Below, one piece after another: positions 47,454-51,787 of a DNA stretch of 64,000 bases; position 1 is the first letter of the stretch, and the number at the start of each line of letters is the position of its first letter. A model generated the notes under the pieces. It was not told the DNA's origin and did no database searches. It saw nothing but the letters and a program-made list of their open reading frames with translations. Where the stretch lies: positions 22,501 through 86,500 of the forward strand of contig CM055746.1 of the NCBI GenBank assembly GCA_029465975.1, in the 5' to 3' direction. Source of the stretch: Dallia pectoralis. Lineage: Eukaryota > Chordata > Actinopteri > Esociformes > Umbridae. A program made the position numbers and the translations under genes.

Positions 47454-48824
47454 CACACAGAGAATAGGCCTTGGAAAAGGTAAGGTACACACACAGACAC
47501 ACACACACACAAAAACAGACACACACACAGAGATTAGGCCTTGGAAAAGGTAAGATACACACATTCACACACACACACAGACTAGGCCTTGGAAAAGGTA
47601 AGATACACACATTCACACACACACACAGACTAGGCCTTGGAAAAGGTAAGATACACCCCCCCCCTCCACACAGGCAAAAAAAACAATGCCTAAAACAGGG
47701 ATGTCAAACCGGTTCCACGGGGGGCCTAGTGTATGCAGGTTTTTGCTCTCACCTTGTTCTTGATTGATTAATTGGGTCACTAATTGGTAACTGGTAAATT
47801 GGTAATTGGTAACTCTACTGGTTGTTTAGGTCTGAACTGGGAACTAATTTAAATGAAAACCCAAAAACCTGCATGTTAGAGACTTTAGCGATGCGTCACA
47901 TGTTTTGTTATTTTTTAAAGTTACACCGGAACATGTGTACTGCTCGGTTTTGGAGTTAGTCGTTCAAATAAAAAGGAACAACTCAACGGCATTCCTGATT
48001 CTGGATTGCTACTTTCATCTAAACCTCATCGGGACATTAGAGAACCATGTAGGATCTAATCTTAGATGTCATTTGAAAGGAGACGCTCTGAAGTTTGTAG
48101 AAATGTAATACAAAATGTAATACATCAGATATAGTAAAAGGTAAACCACCAGCTCTATTTTAAATATTTTTTTATGATGCATTATCTTTGAAATGCAGAA
48201 TGAAGGCCATAAATAGAGCTGGGAAGTTGGGGACACTTTAGAAGTTGTCCACCAGAGGGCAGCATTGTACAGTCCAATTAAAAAATTGTAAGAGGACCAG
48301 TGAGTGTCAGCTGCCTTGAAAATGTATTTTTGCTGTTGTACACTGTCCTTAATCAATTGCAGATAACACTTTCACTGTATTAGCTTTTTAAATTGGAGAA
48401 TGCAGTTAGACAAGATTCTAGGATTTCTGCACAGTGTAAAATGTCACATATAATCAAAATGGCTGTTTCAAAAAATCCTTTTTCTGTAGAAACTAAGAGG
48501 AAAATAAAGAAGTTCTAGAGGTAGGTCATAATATGGACGCAGGTCTCAACATGTATTGCGTCCTTACTGTATAGTGAAAGGAATTCTAAAGTTCCTAATT
48601 ATTATTTGGTCAATGATGAAAACACAATAAATCCATTAGGGAACTAATGTTTGATTCATTCTATATCTTTCTTTACAGGTAATTGTTATGAGTCACTAGT
48701 GGATTGGATGGATTCAACCATCGAGGAAGCAAATTTATGGGAGAGAATGATGAAGTCACCCAATGAATGGGTTGAGGAAGTTTTACCTTTGAGAATAATA
48801 ATGGGAGGAAATGTAGCAAAATAA
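6341..48824 (+). CDS. sytl2: sytl2 gene: synaptotagmin-like protein 2 (Slp2), 16 coding exons
   Basis: Gene-level entry; exons are listed separately. Exon lengths (101, 152, 127, 67, 109, 2319, 99, 53, 120, 170, 103, 162, 97, 106, 206, 146) sum to 4137 nt, giving 1378 aa, and every junction is in phase with GT/AG ends. Order: N-terminal Rab-binding domain (SHD1/SHD2, about residues 1-85) with the WFYE motif and no FYVE zinc finger between halves, as in Slp1/Slp2; a long linker mostly in exon 6; C2A (about 1067-1190); C2B (about 1236-1365). Slp2 family proteins bind Rab27 through the N-terminus and membranes through C2A, and dock secretory vesicles and melanosomes at the plasma membrane. In C2A the acidic pair of the second Ca2+ loop is replaced (WHNNNF), suggesting Ca2+-independent lipid binding; C2B keeps VWDHD. 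The intron load is extreme: about 38 kb, largely tandem arrays and transposons. Not verified by transcripts. Confidence 0.95.
6442..7974 (+). other. sytl2 intron 1
   Basis: Begins gtgagt and ends cttcacttag. No additional exon recognised. The stretch near 7055-7135 ends in ttgattgattga after a ctctttgtgaca word and looks like the 3' tail of a dispersed teleost retroelement (from memory). Telomere-like CCCTAACCCT words occur near 6470, 7764 and 7786. Confidence 0.75.
7975..8126 (+). CDS. sytl2: sytl2 coding exon 2 (SHD2 half, WFYE motif)
   Basis: Encodes residues 34-84, including GEWFYETKSRRHRDKIHG, the hallmark Slp SHD2 segment that docks on Rab27. Acceptor ttcacttag; donor AT|GTGAGT, phase 1. 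The spacing between SHD1 and SHD2 leaves no room for a zinc finger. Confidence 0.95.
8372..8498 (+). CDS. sytl2: sytl2 coding exon 3
   Basis: Acceptor tgtcttttag; donor CTACTACAG|GTGAGA, phase 2. Encodes an acidic and hydrophobic linker (LSQLWSESPSF, then EETIAQSKHYYR). Its 3' end with the donor is the seed of the minisatellite that follows. Reading past the first donor meets TGA at once, so only the first donor gives a long product. Confidence 0.88.
8499..8839 (+). repeat. Minisatellite of the exon-3 splice donor, 37 bp unit (left part)
   Basis: Nine tandem copies of a unit made of the last ~24 nt of exon 3 (ggcacagtctaaacactac, then tacag) plus the first ~13 nt of intron 3 (gtgagagtaccat). 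Donor copies lie every 37 bp; some have ACAT|GTGAG instead of ACAG|GTGAG. The array is interrupted by the hAT element at 8840 and resumes at 10201. Confidence 0.95.
8840..10200. mobile_element. hAT-type non-autonomous DNA transposon with 8-bp TSD
   Basis: Ends TAGAGTTGTTC and GAACATCTCTA form terminal inverted repeats with one mismatch. The flanks gtgagaat (8832-8839 and 10201-10208) are a perfect 8-bp target duplication, the hAT signature. Subterminal regions repeat a CGATACCG word in both orientations. No transposase frame. A second element (9054-9746) is nested inside. It inserted into the pre-existing exon-3-donor minisatellite. Confidence 0.92.
9054..9746. mobile_element. Nested MITE with CCGTATTTTCC terminal inverted repeats
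   Basis: The left end CCGTATTTTCCAGACTATA and the right end (complement CCGTATTTTCCGGACTACA) are inverted repeats, flanked on both sides by TAC. The subterminal word ataagtcgca recurs inside. It is related in its ends to the element at 30723-31531. The short TA-containing target site suggests a Tc1/mariner-pogo group, but that is inference. No coding capacity seen. Confidence 0.7.
10209..10318 (+). repeat. Exon-3-donor minisatellite, right part
   Basis: Three further 37-bp copies of the exon-3 end plus donor (ctactacag|gtgaga), continuing the array split by the hAT insertion. Confidence 0.9.
10536..11547 (-). mobile_element. 5'-truncated LINE fragment (non-LTR retrotransposon)
   Basis: Minus-strand LINE 3' end inserted in the solo LTR. 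A 10-bp target duplication acaaacactc flanks it (10526-10535 and 11548-11557). The 3' end reads ccggataagcggttgaagatgag on the minus strand, a tail type common in teleost LINEs. Encodes the C-terminal reverse transcriptase part. I would place it in an RTE/Rex-like clade, unverified. Confidence 0.9.
10555..11361 (-). pseudogene. LINE reverse transcriptase fragment, frameshifted
   Basis: The 268-codon frame contains the palm motif FADDVVLMAS, then EFKYLVVLF, and ends with the typical LINE C-terminus GHLVRMPPGRLPREVF, GRRPRGRPRTRWRDY and LLPPRPDPG. The preceding palm block (GLRQGCALSPILFVIYMD) lies in another frame at 11361-11561, so at least one frameshift separates them. The endonuclease and RT fingers are missing through 5' truncation. 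Inactive. Confidence 0.92.
12019..13297. repeat. 33-bp minisatellite in sytl2 intron 3
   Basis: About 39 copies of a unit of the form ccagattatccagcccatc, tgatttatacgggt. Variants (tctgat/tcggat, acgggt/atgggt/atgagt, gattat/gaatat) recur in ordered blocks, a higher-order pattern. One unit is deleted to 21 bp near 12440. As 33 is a multiple of three, frames stay open on both strands; no sign of real coding. Confidence 0.97.
13301..13584 (+). other. Unique intron 3 sequence
   Basis: No recognisable feature between the 33-bp and 14-bp arrays. Confidence 0.6.
13585..13806. repeat. 14-bp minisatellite
   Basis: About 15 copies of tagtacttctcata, with an atggtactt variant in the middle and gtagtactt copies near the end. 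Confidence 0.93.
13883..14078. repeat. Tandem duplication of ~95 bp
   Basis: Two copies of a segment starting ctgtatctatttatttaaa and ending aaaataaatatc, differing by a few substitutions and small indels. Confidence 0.85.
14124..14514 (+). repeat. 5' LTR of the retrotransposon
   Basis: Contains a TATA-like cgggctttaaag (the 3' copy has ctataaag) and an AATAAA polyadenylation signal at about 14441-14446, upstream of the terminal ~70 bp. Terminal inverted ends TGTCACGA / TCGTGACA. Confidence 0.93.
14517..17128 (+). pseudogene. Internal ORF of the LTR element, repeat-rich, one frameshift
   Basis: The ATG lies only two bases after the 5' LTR. The first ~175 residues are non-repetitive, basic and proline-rich (YRRLRAYFGYEPP, ending near WLDLQEPAPE), reminiscent of a degenerate gag N-terminus, though I cannot assign it. 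From about 15044 it is a coding minisatellite: ten-residue units around PPALKMAAVV, then eight-residue MAAASPPT, nine-residue MAAATTTLT and eight-residue MAVATPLK units, ending at 17128. One missing C near 15511 shifts the frame; the shifted frame remains open to 17270. Frames on the opposite strand are also open for more than 500 codons. No enzymatic motif found. Confidence 0.7.
15044..17065. repeat. Composite GC-rich minisatellite (30, 24, 27, 24 bp zones)
   Basis: Four adjoining zones with different periods share one core, (A/C)GATGGC: 30 bp (15044-16125), 24 bp (16126-16435), 27 bp (16436-16960) and 24 bp (16961-17065). All periods are multiples of three. About 70 copies of the core occur; in many units it reads CAAGATGGC, like the YY1 consensus. 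Confidence 0.93.
17228..17612 (+). repeat. 3' LTR of the retrotransposon
   Basis: Near-identical to the 5' LTR, lacking a 6-bp segment just after the TGTCACGAGTGG end. TATA-like ctataaag intact. Followed by the attac duplication. Confidence 0.93.
17843..17909 (+). CDS. sytl2: sytl2 coding exon 4
   Basis: Acceptor tatttaccttag; donor TCAAAG|GTTAGT, phase 0. Encodes residues 127-149, a polar linker (EDSDNLPKESQDMLNVV). The phase-2 entry from exon 3 and the open frame support it. Confidence 0.85.
18189..18297 (+). CDS. sytl2: sytl2 coding exon 5
   Basis: Acceptor tgttttatag; first donor GACAGGG|GTAAGC, phase 1. Encodes residues 150-185, starting ERQNPFNSTQL, which resembles the conserved RKNPFN-type motif of Slp linkers. 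The exon's frame continues open through the following repeat array to a stop near 18956, so downstream donors could extend it in frame (see findings). Confidence 0.88.
18298..18955 (+). repeat. 78-bp minisatellite copying the exon-5 donor, telomere-motif rich
   Basis: Nine units of 78 bp (one of 72 bp). Each has cctgacagg|ggtaagctctcacctg, i.e. the exon-5 end and donor, followed by TTAGGGTTAG and several CCCTAACCCTG blocks in opposite orientation. Eight units keep the exact GGTAAGC donor; the ninth reads GGTAACC. Telomere-like repeats in both orientations can form hairpins. Confidence 0.95.
18956..19668 (+). other. sytl2 intron 5, unique part
   Basis: AT-rich intronic DNA up to the hAT target duplication. 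Nothing recognised. Confidence 0.6.
19677..25292. mobile_element. 5.6-kb hAT-type element carrying a satellite array
   Basis: The ends TAGGGGTGGG and CCCACCCCTA are inverted repeats. The flanks ctggcagt (19669-19676 and 25293-25300) are a perfect 8-bp target duplication. Subterminal atcgata/tatcgat and tatcgtg words follow. Non-repeat arms (19677-20165 and 24770-25292) hold no transposase. The centre is the ~4.6-kb satellite. It is therefore a non-autonomous element swollen by tandem amplification. Confidence 0.9.
20168..24765. repeat. ~59-61 bp satellite inside the hAT element
   Basis: About 77 copies of a unit containing cgggacactatcagtg, tttaatagtaggcct, aatgtgtctttta and acagacatg. Two main forms differ by ttgattcggg versus tttggattcggg. 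Rare variants (cctgatgtgtctttaaac; cttaacagacatgtttggaatc) recur at long intervals: blocks starting at 21228, 22540 and 23854 look alike, an offset of about 1312-1314 bp, and 22148 resembles 23043 (895 bp). Repeat open frames are not genes. Confidence 0.97.
25301..28218 (+). other. sytl2 intron 5, distal part with a diverged repeated segment
   Basis: No exon recognised. A segment around 26940-27180 is repeated in diverged form at 27240-27520 and partly at 27572-27630; shared words are tgtacaagaca, aggcttttttgttca and gcatccatttt. Telomere-like words lie at 25124 (inside the hAT arm), 25430 and 27750. The intron ends tatttcttttcag. Confidence 0.7.
28219..30537 (+). CDS. sytl2: sytl2 coding exon 6, giant linker exon (773 codons)
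   Basis: Acceptor tttcttttcag; donor AAGTT|GTGAGC, phase 1 in and out. Encodes residues 186-958, the low-complexity, Ser/Thr- and Lys-rich linker between the Rab-binding domain and C2A. The open frame of more than 2.3 kb without a stop supports coding use. It includes a five-fold LSTD repeat (28896-28955, residues 412-431) and a telomere-like cctaaccctaacc block at 28673-28685 coding LTLT. A consensus-like internal donor, TCAG|GTAAGC, sits at 28293/28294 and keeps phase 1, so a short isoform lacking most of the exon is possible. Slp2 linkers are known to be alternatively spliced. Confidence 0.9.
30538..32172 (+). other. sytl2 intron 6
   Basis: Holds one DNA transposon (30723-31531) and otherwise unremarkable AT-rich DNA. 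The intron ends atctgtggcag. Confidence 0.7.
30723..31531. mobile_element. DNA transposon remnant, CCGTATTTTT-type inverted ends, TA flanks
   Basis: Left end CCGTATTTTTTGCACTA; right end, complemented, CCTTATTTTTCGCACTA; both continue with ataaggcgca and are flanked by TA. On the minus strand 31205-31095 encodes an acidic tail (SDNEERDSGM, then SDTEDEELE before a stop), which recalls the acidic C-termini of pogo/Tigger-like transposases. This is a weak match. Contains a threefold tandem repeat with cgctcctggctac near 31225-31310. Confidence 0.7.
32173..32271 (+). CDS. sytl2: sytl2 coding exon 7
   Basis: Acceptor ctgtggcag; donor AAAAT|GTAAAA, phase 1 in and out. Encodes residues 959-991 with SRPLSRSMEDILSPPK, matching the conserved SRS-(M/V/L)xDI linker motif of Slp proteins. 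Confidence 0.9.
32667..33330. mobile_element. Dispersed DNA element with tandemly amplified 5' end
   Basis: Six to seven units of about 75 bp (acagtggatataataagtc, acacccctgttataat, tatatatatggggg) with variable (TA)n runs, at 32667-33172. The non-repeated body continues to about 33330 (ccacctttaatgtgacc, ttgcataagtgtgcacaccc). I remember this sequence as common in teleost genomes; the family name is not certain. Confidence 0.65.
33385..33662. repeat. Minisatellite with GGTGGTTTATGGTTGATTT core
   Basis: About nine copies of ggtagcaggtggtttatggt followed by tgattta, with an optional ggtagattta insert, giving alternating 26- and 37-bp units. Confidence 0.9.
33931..33983 (+). CDS. sytl2: sytl2 coding exon 8
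   Basis: Acceptor after a long pyrimidine tract (tcctcttccttcctctcag); donor AATAAG|GTAAAA, phase 0. Encodes residues 992-1009 (PEQMKMLRKPVSSS), matching the PEQMK segment of Slp2. A second acceptor 33 nt upstream (cttccag|cg, exon start 33898) is in the same phase and would add 11 residues. Confidence 0.8.
34587..34795 (+). pseudogene. Broken Harbinger Myb/SANT-like protein fragment
   Basis: Segments with strong resemblance to the Myb/SANT-like DNA-binding protein of Harbinger elements are visible in different frames: DAWDLIIRSVNAVSGEGRTT followed by a stop, then KKWFDMKFEGKKVLPNT, then a tryptophan-glycine end before the hAT. Internal stops and frameshifts make it non-functional. Confidence 0.7.
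34796..35417. mobile_element. Fold-back hAT MITE, 622 bp, 8-bp TSD
   Basis: The ends TAGAGCTG and CAGCTCTA are inverted repeats, with target duplication atcggaat at 34788-34795 and 35418-35425. Nearly the whole left interior (about 34822-34980) is the inverse complement of the right interior (about 34981-35195), so the strand can fold into a long hairpin. Near the hairpin tip sit two (left) and three (right) copies of a ~50-bp unit with gggtcgggttc and aatgtctatcattacactc. Confidence 0.9.
35842..37506. repeat. 34-bp minisatellite in sytl2 intron 8
   Basis: About 48 copies of aacatatatctagaacactg, gatgtaatacagta. Variants are ctagaac, ctggaac and ctgtaac; three copies have aaaagtagatc instead of aacatatatc, at intervals suggesting block duplication (near 36388, 36931 and 37200). 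Confidence 0.97.
37507..37991 (+). other. sytl2 intron 8, unique end
   Basis: AT-rich intronic DNA with a short (TG)n run near 37930-37960. Ends tgttgtcttatag. Nothing else recognised. Confidence 0.6.
37992..38111 (+). CDS. sytl2: sytl2 coding exon 9
   Basis: Acceptor gttgtcttatag; donor TCCTCT|GTATGT, phase 0, 40 codons (residues 1010-1049). The peptide GSSLTNLSVSSGMASMSS matches the conserved serine-rich segment immediately before C2A in Slp2. Confidence 0.92.
38228..39205. repeat. 44-bp minisatellite, apparently derived from a tRNA-SINE head
   Basis: About 21 copies of gagcagcagtaatgtcactg, gattgcagtacagctgtgttatta. The first copy is preceded by ctggggctccggaatgacgcag, which resembles the ggggctcccgagtggcgcag head of tRNA-derived SINEs of salmonid-type fish, and the unit itself can be aligned to the following gcggtctaaggcactgcat segment of such SINEs (from memory). 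Confidence 0.9.
39389..39558 (+). CDS. sytl2: sytl2 coding exon 10 (start of C2A)
   Basis: Encodes residues 1050-1105. VKGTIQFAINYVQKLEEFQIFVVHCRDL is the first part of C2A, with loop-1 aspartates RDL and SDP. Donor ATCC|GTAAGT, phase 2. The acceptor (ttctcattaag) has a short pyrimidine tract, so the 5' edge is the least certain part; it is fixed by frame and by homology of SDSMASIYSG. Confidence 0.92.
39559..40125 (+). other. sytl2 intron 10, AT-rich part
   Basis: Contains a (TA)n tract at about 39850-39905. No other feature. Confidence 0.65.
40126..40917. repeat. 24-bp minisatellite in sytl2 intron 10
   Basis: About 33 copies of ccattcatattgtgatg, cccagtg. Some units carry an extra atcc (28 bp), one lacks 9 bp. 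Preceded directly by taaccctaaccc. Frames are open on both strands because the unit is 24 bp. Confidence 0.97.
41216..41318 (+). CDS. sytl2: sytl2 coding exon 11 (C2A core)
   Basis: Acceptor tttcattttcag; donor CTCCGA|GTAAGA, phase 0. Residues 1106-1140: YAKCYLLPDKEKAGKRKTSV, then KKKTLNPTYNEILR, the lysine-rich strand (phosphoinositide-binding patch) and the conserved NPxYNE motif of C2 domains. Confidence 0.96.
41577..41738 (+). CDS. sytl2: sytl2 coding exon 12 (end of C2A)
   Basis: Acceptor tgtccctaaag; donor GAAAGG|GTACAA, phase 0, residues 1141-1194. Contains LDVSVWHNNNFGRNSFLGKVDLDL. In Ca2+-binding C2 domains the loop after VW has two aspartates; here they are replaced by Asn residues. 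Confidence 0.95.
41851..41947 (+). CDS. sytl2: sytl2 coding exon 13 (C2A-C2B linker)
   Basis: Acceptor ttccctgtag; donor CCCACA|GTAAGC, phase 1. Contains NHRGEMKIALRFMPQ, the conserved RGEMK(L/I)AL segment that leads into C2B. An alternative GT at CCACAG|GTCTCC does not fit the next exon's phase. Confidence 0.93.
42041..42146 (+). CDS. sytl2: sytl2 coding exon 14 (start of C2B)
   Basis: Acceptor caaccgatag; donor GAAATG|GTAAAC, phase 2. Encodes TGEVQVWVKDCKNL and VIDPFVKC, the first C2B strands with the loop-1 aspartates. The donor itself is the first element of the 4.6-kb array that follows; reading on meets TAA immediately. Confidence 0.95.
42147..46775 (+). repeat. 37-bp minisatellite starting at the exon-14 donor (4.6 kb)
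   Basis: About 125 copies of ggtaaacgttaggatatgtt, gcttctagttaaacaag. Unit 1 begins at the exon-14 donor (G|GTAAAC), and every unit repeats a GGTAAAC or GGTATAC donor-like start. Rare variants recur 1295 bp apart (35 units): caaggatatacg at 43961 and 45256, and at 44294 and 45589. So a block of about 1.3 kb was duplicated as a whole. Confidence 0.97.
46776..47085 (+). other. sytl2 intron 14, unique end
   Basis: Pyrimidine-rich intron end finishing ctctgttttttcag. Nothing else recognised. Confidence 0.7.
47086..47291 (+). CDS. sytl2: sytl2 coding exon 15 (C2B core)
   Basis: Acceptor ctgttttttcag; donor GGAAAAG|GTAAGG, phase 1, residues 1262-1330. Contains NPMFNHTMVYDGF and VTVWDHDKITNHFLGG, which keeps both acidic residues of the C2B Ca2+ loop. 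The WDHDK...FLGG stretch is typical of Slp C2B. Confidence 0.96.
47292..47655 (+). repeat. (CA)n minisatellite with five extra copies of the exon-15 donor
   Basis: Blocks of (CA)n/(CAGACA)n are separated by copies of ataggccttggaaaag|gtaagg, i.e. the last ~17 nt of exon 15 plus donor. Copies end at 47373, 47479, 47549, 47597 and 47645. Spacings are 82, 106, 70, 48 and 48 bp, so most are out of frame with exon 15. Confidence 0.95.
47692..47885. mobile_element. Possible short MITE in sytl2 intron 15
   Basis: The start cagggatgtcaaaccggttc with tgcaggtttttg, and near the end caaaaacctgca, form an imperfect inverted pair. The opening resembles a DNA-element end common in teleosts. Low certainty. 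Confidence 0.4.
47886..48678 (+). other. sytl2 intron 15, unique part
   Basis: No exon or repeat recognised. Ends tatctttctttacag. Confidence 0.6.
48679..48824 (+). CDS. sytl2: sytl2 coding exon 16 (end of C2B, stop)
   Basis: Acceptor ttctttacag. Encodes residues 1331-1378 and the TAA stop at 48822-48824. The peptide DWMDSTIEEANLWERM, then SPNEWVEEVLPLR, is the conserved C-terminal helix and strand of Slp C2B domains. Confidence 0.96.
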
Positions 48825-50149
48825 GAGAGTGTCATGTGGAAAGATTGTATGTTTATACACGCATTAGAAAAATAATCCTAATTGGGTGTATCAGTTGAAA
48901 GACTCTTATAAAGTGTACAAATATAAGTAATGTAATACACACTTTGTTTAGAAGCAAGAAAATATAGATACATTGTAGTAAATGTGTTAATGTATGGAGT
49001 AAGAATCGAGTAAATCATACTAAAAAAGATTAGTCACAGAAAAACATGAACCTGAAAACATTTTATTTTGATCAAACAATTACAGATTGTAATTGTTAAT
49101 TGTTTTCAATGAATGTGAATCACTTTTTGGATATTAAGCTAGAAACCATGATATTTGGAAATGTTTTTCCATGGCAAATGAAATGTTGAAAATATTTTCA
49201 CAATGAATAGAGTAGGTTCCCACAATTTAATCATTTCCACAATTGAACCCTAACCCAACCCTAACCCAATACTAAAGGGATAGAGCAAAAACAAACACAG
49301 ATGCAAATATCCCGATAGCCATTTGAGAATTATTTGGCATTTTGTTTTGATTTTGGGTATAAACCTTGCACGGTATTGTCAATTACAATATACAGCATAC
49401 CATGTCTGTCATTTTGGGAGTGGCCAGCTACTTCTGTTCAACAAATGTCAGCTTTGACAGTGTTAATTCTGTCTTTAGTCTAACTAGCAAGGGCCGAATT
49501 CATGACTACTCCAAGTAGTAAGATAGTGGTACAACTGGCTTGTAAGGTATTCTCATGTACAGTGACAAAAGCCATACAGTACATGAATGCTATTTGTAGT
49601 AGATGTACGTTTTTCATAACATATAAAACAATGCTTGCTAGTGTCTAGCTAAATACAGAGCTGTCTCGGGTTATGACATTTCTGTTGACATTTAATTGTC
49701 ACACAAATAATTGTGTTAAAGAAATTAATTGTCTATATTGTAAATTGAATGTCACTATTAAAGTGTAAGCCTAATAATATATGTACGTTGCCCCTGTATT
49801 GCCTTATTGTGTCCCACTGCTATTTGCACTCTTGTGTTCTGTGTTTATTGTGTAACTGTATATTGTCTTGCACATTTTTTCGCCTTATCTTGACCAGGTC
49901 GCTGTTGCAAATTAGAATTTGTTCTAAAACGGCCTCCCTGTTAAATAAAGGTTAAATTAAAAAAAAGTAGTCCTTGAAAAAAACACAATGTATATTAGTC
50001 ATTCATGTTATATTAAAGGCCTTATTTATGTATTTTCGATTTTATTTCATAGTCTTATTTAACATAAATTAATATTACAAGTTTGCTGTTTTTACTTTGC
50101 AACCTTTTAATATTTACTTAATATTTAATATTGACTGTATGAACTCGTA
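48825..50149 (+). other. sytl2 3' UTR and intergenic region
   Basis: No reading frame of interest. The 3' UTR end is not fixed: ATTAAA near 49757 and AATAAA at about 49943-49948 are possible signals, but the second lies in a dispersed repeat tail. A telomere-like aaccctaacccaaccctaac block lies at 49245-49268. Confidence 0.5.
49780..49968 (+). mobile_element. Dispersed teleost retroelement tail
   Basis: Words ttatcttgaccaggtcgctg, ttgcaaattagaatttgttct and ctgttaaataaaggttaaat match a tail I know from many salmonid-type teleost repeats. It contains an AATAAA and ends in an A-rich run. Family name uncertain. Confidence 0.6.
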
Positions 50150-50337
50150 GTGTTTCCGGGTCGTCGTCATTTCCTAACGTGTCCTGTACGTTCTGGGGTC
50201 AGTAGCCTCCCGTTAGCCTTTAGCTAAACCATCAATAGACACGTTTCCTGACTATAAAACTAGATGTATTATTTGCTGACTAGATACGGAAGATCATAAC
50301 AAGATTTGTGTCAACACCCGTTGGATCTTTACGCGAC
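50150..50337 (+). promoter_or_regulatory. crebzf promoter / non-coding first exon
   Basis: CpG-containing segment after AT-rich DNA, with an ETS-like tttccggg near 50152 and a donor GCGAC|GTGAGT at 50337/50338. The matching acceptor tatgcttacag ends at 50932, upstream of the coding ATG. The transcription start is not determinable here. Confidence 0.55.
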
Positions 50338-50932
50338 GTGAGTGTTTTCAGTAAATAATTGCATATATACATACATATAAATACGCTGCTTAAAATGCCG
50401 TGTCATTGTGTTGGTGCGAAATGCTAGCGGAAAGTATAGCAACGTTTGGCTAAAGAAGTAGCTTAATGTTGGGTTAGTAATGTATGACTGTTATTATACT
50501 ATATACACCATATGTTGTAGCTACTTAATGTATTACTATATACACCTAATAATATTAGACATACACAACAGGTCACTAGCTACATACATTACCAATGGAA
50601 ACATTCACTGATAATACCAGCCACATTCACATGATGGTTAGCTGGCGCTTATGAGTTGTAACAAAAAAATATGTTGCTACACTTGACCAGGGATGCTAGG
50701 TGCTAAGATGTACTTTTATTCAAACAGATATTATATGTTTGATAACCACAGGAGACTCTGTCCAATTGTAAAGCATTTTGCTACACAAAATATTTAGCTG
50801 TTCTGGTGAAATTACTACATTCAACTTGTGAATATTCATTGTCTTTTTATGGCTATAATATGCTAGTAGTACAGTAAGAATCGTACATATGGCCCCTTTA
50901 CTAATAATACCGTATTTTGTGTATGCTTACAG
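50338..50932 (+). other. crebzf 5' UTR intron (predicted)
   Basis: Starts gtgagtg and ends gtatgcttacag. AT-rich, no other feature. Confidence 0.55.
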
Positions 50933-50995
50933 GTAATCAGAGCAAAGTCCAGATTGCAGTGGGAAAGCAGCTTTTGTTCCCGTTATCCAGTTAAA

Positions 50996-51787
50996 ATGAT
51001 CACCAGAAGAAAAAGTCGTTCAGATACGGATGTGGAAGTGCACACGTCAAATTCCTCTTTTGAAGTTGAAGTCACTGACTTTGTTGACATAAGAGGGAAT
51101 TTTACAACTAGTCCCTCTGAAGAAATGAGCTCAGAGAATGGAGATGGCACAGTTGGCTTAGAACTGGATGATTTATTCGGAATAGACACGTTAAACTGGA
51201 CATTTGAGAAGGATGCAGCCTCCCCTCTTTTTAACATTGGATTGGGTGATATGACAGATCAAGATTTTGGGATTGGCAGATCCAGGACCCCATCGCCAGA
51301 TGGAATGTCTGCTAGTCAGAAAAGAAAGTGGAGGAATGACCCTTCTGGACGCATGAACAACAAGAATGCCATTGCTGCCAGAATGAATCGTCTGAAAAAG
51401 AAGGAATACGTGAATGGGCTGGAGAAAAAAGTTGGGGCGCTTTCCTCAGAAAACCGCACACTCAAACAGGAAAATGGCCAATTGAATAAGAGGGTGGAAG
51501 AGTTGGAAGATGAGACTAGGTACCTCCGAGCTGTATTGGCCAACGAGAGCATGTTAGCCCAGCTGTTGTCAAGGCTGAGCGGTGTGAACGGCATGAAATT
51601 ATCTTCCTCACTTTTCCAGGGGTCCAACAGTAATGGTGACCACGATTATGCCTTGCCCAGGAAACGTGTGAAGGTCGAAGAGAAGGAAACCTCTGGCGGC
51701 GTCTGTCTGCACGTGGACAAAAATCACGTCTCTGTGGAGTTCTGCACCAAGTGTGCAGAAAGTGCAAGTGCATCAGTCAAAATGTAG
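50996..51787 (+). CDS. crebzf: CREB/ATF bZIP transcription factor (Zhangfei type)
   Basis: Intronless frame of 263 aa from ATG 50996 (MITRRKSRSD). The upstream extension of the frame has no ATG. A Ser/acidic N-terminus is followed by a bZIP: basic region about residues 119-137 (KNAIAARMNRLKKKEYV) and leucine zipper about 138-195, then the conserved RYLRAVLANES. DHDYALP (215-221) contains a DHxY-type HCFC1-binding motif. The C-terminus GGVCLHVDKNHVSVEFC is a CREBZF signature. Family members act in the nucleus as co-regulators: they bind HCFC1, dimerise with other bZIP factors such as XBP1 and ATF4, and temper ER-stress and metabolic transcription. The gene follows sytl2 head-to-tail and converges with tmem126a. 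Confidence 0.96.
   Translation: MITRRKSRSDTDVEVHTSNSSFEVEVTDFVDIRGNFTTSPSEEMSSENGDGTVGLELDDLFGIDTLNWTFEKDAASPLFNIGLGDMTDQDFGIGRSRTPSPDGMSASQKRKWRNDPSGRMNNKNAIAARMNRLKKKEYVNGLEKKVGALSSENRTLKQENGQLNKRVEELEDETRYLRAVLANESMLAQLLSRLSGVNGMKLSSSLFQGSNSNGDHDYALPRKRVKVEEKETSGGVCLHVDKNHVSVEFCTKCAESASASVKM

Noticed and set aside
47236..47622. Cys/Val-rich and His/Thr-rich frames
   Set aside because: Translation of (CA)n/(TG)n.
50954..50995. Earlier start for crebzf
   Set aside because: The frame extends upstream but without an ATG; it lies in the 5' UTR just after the predicted acceptor at 50932.
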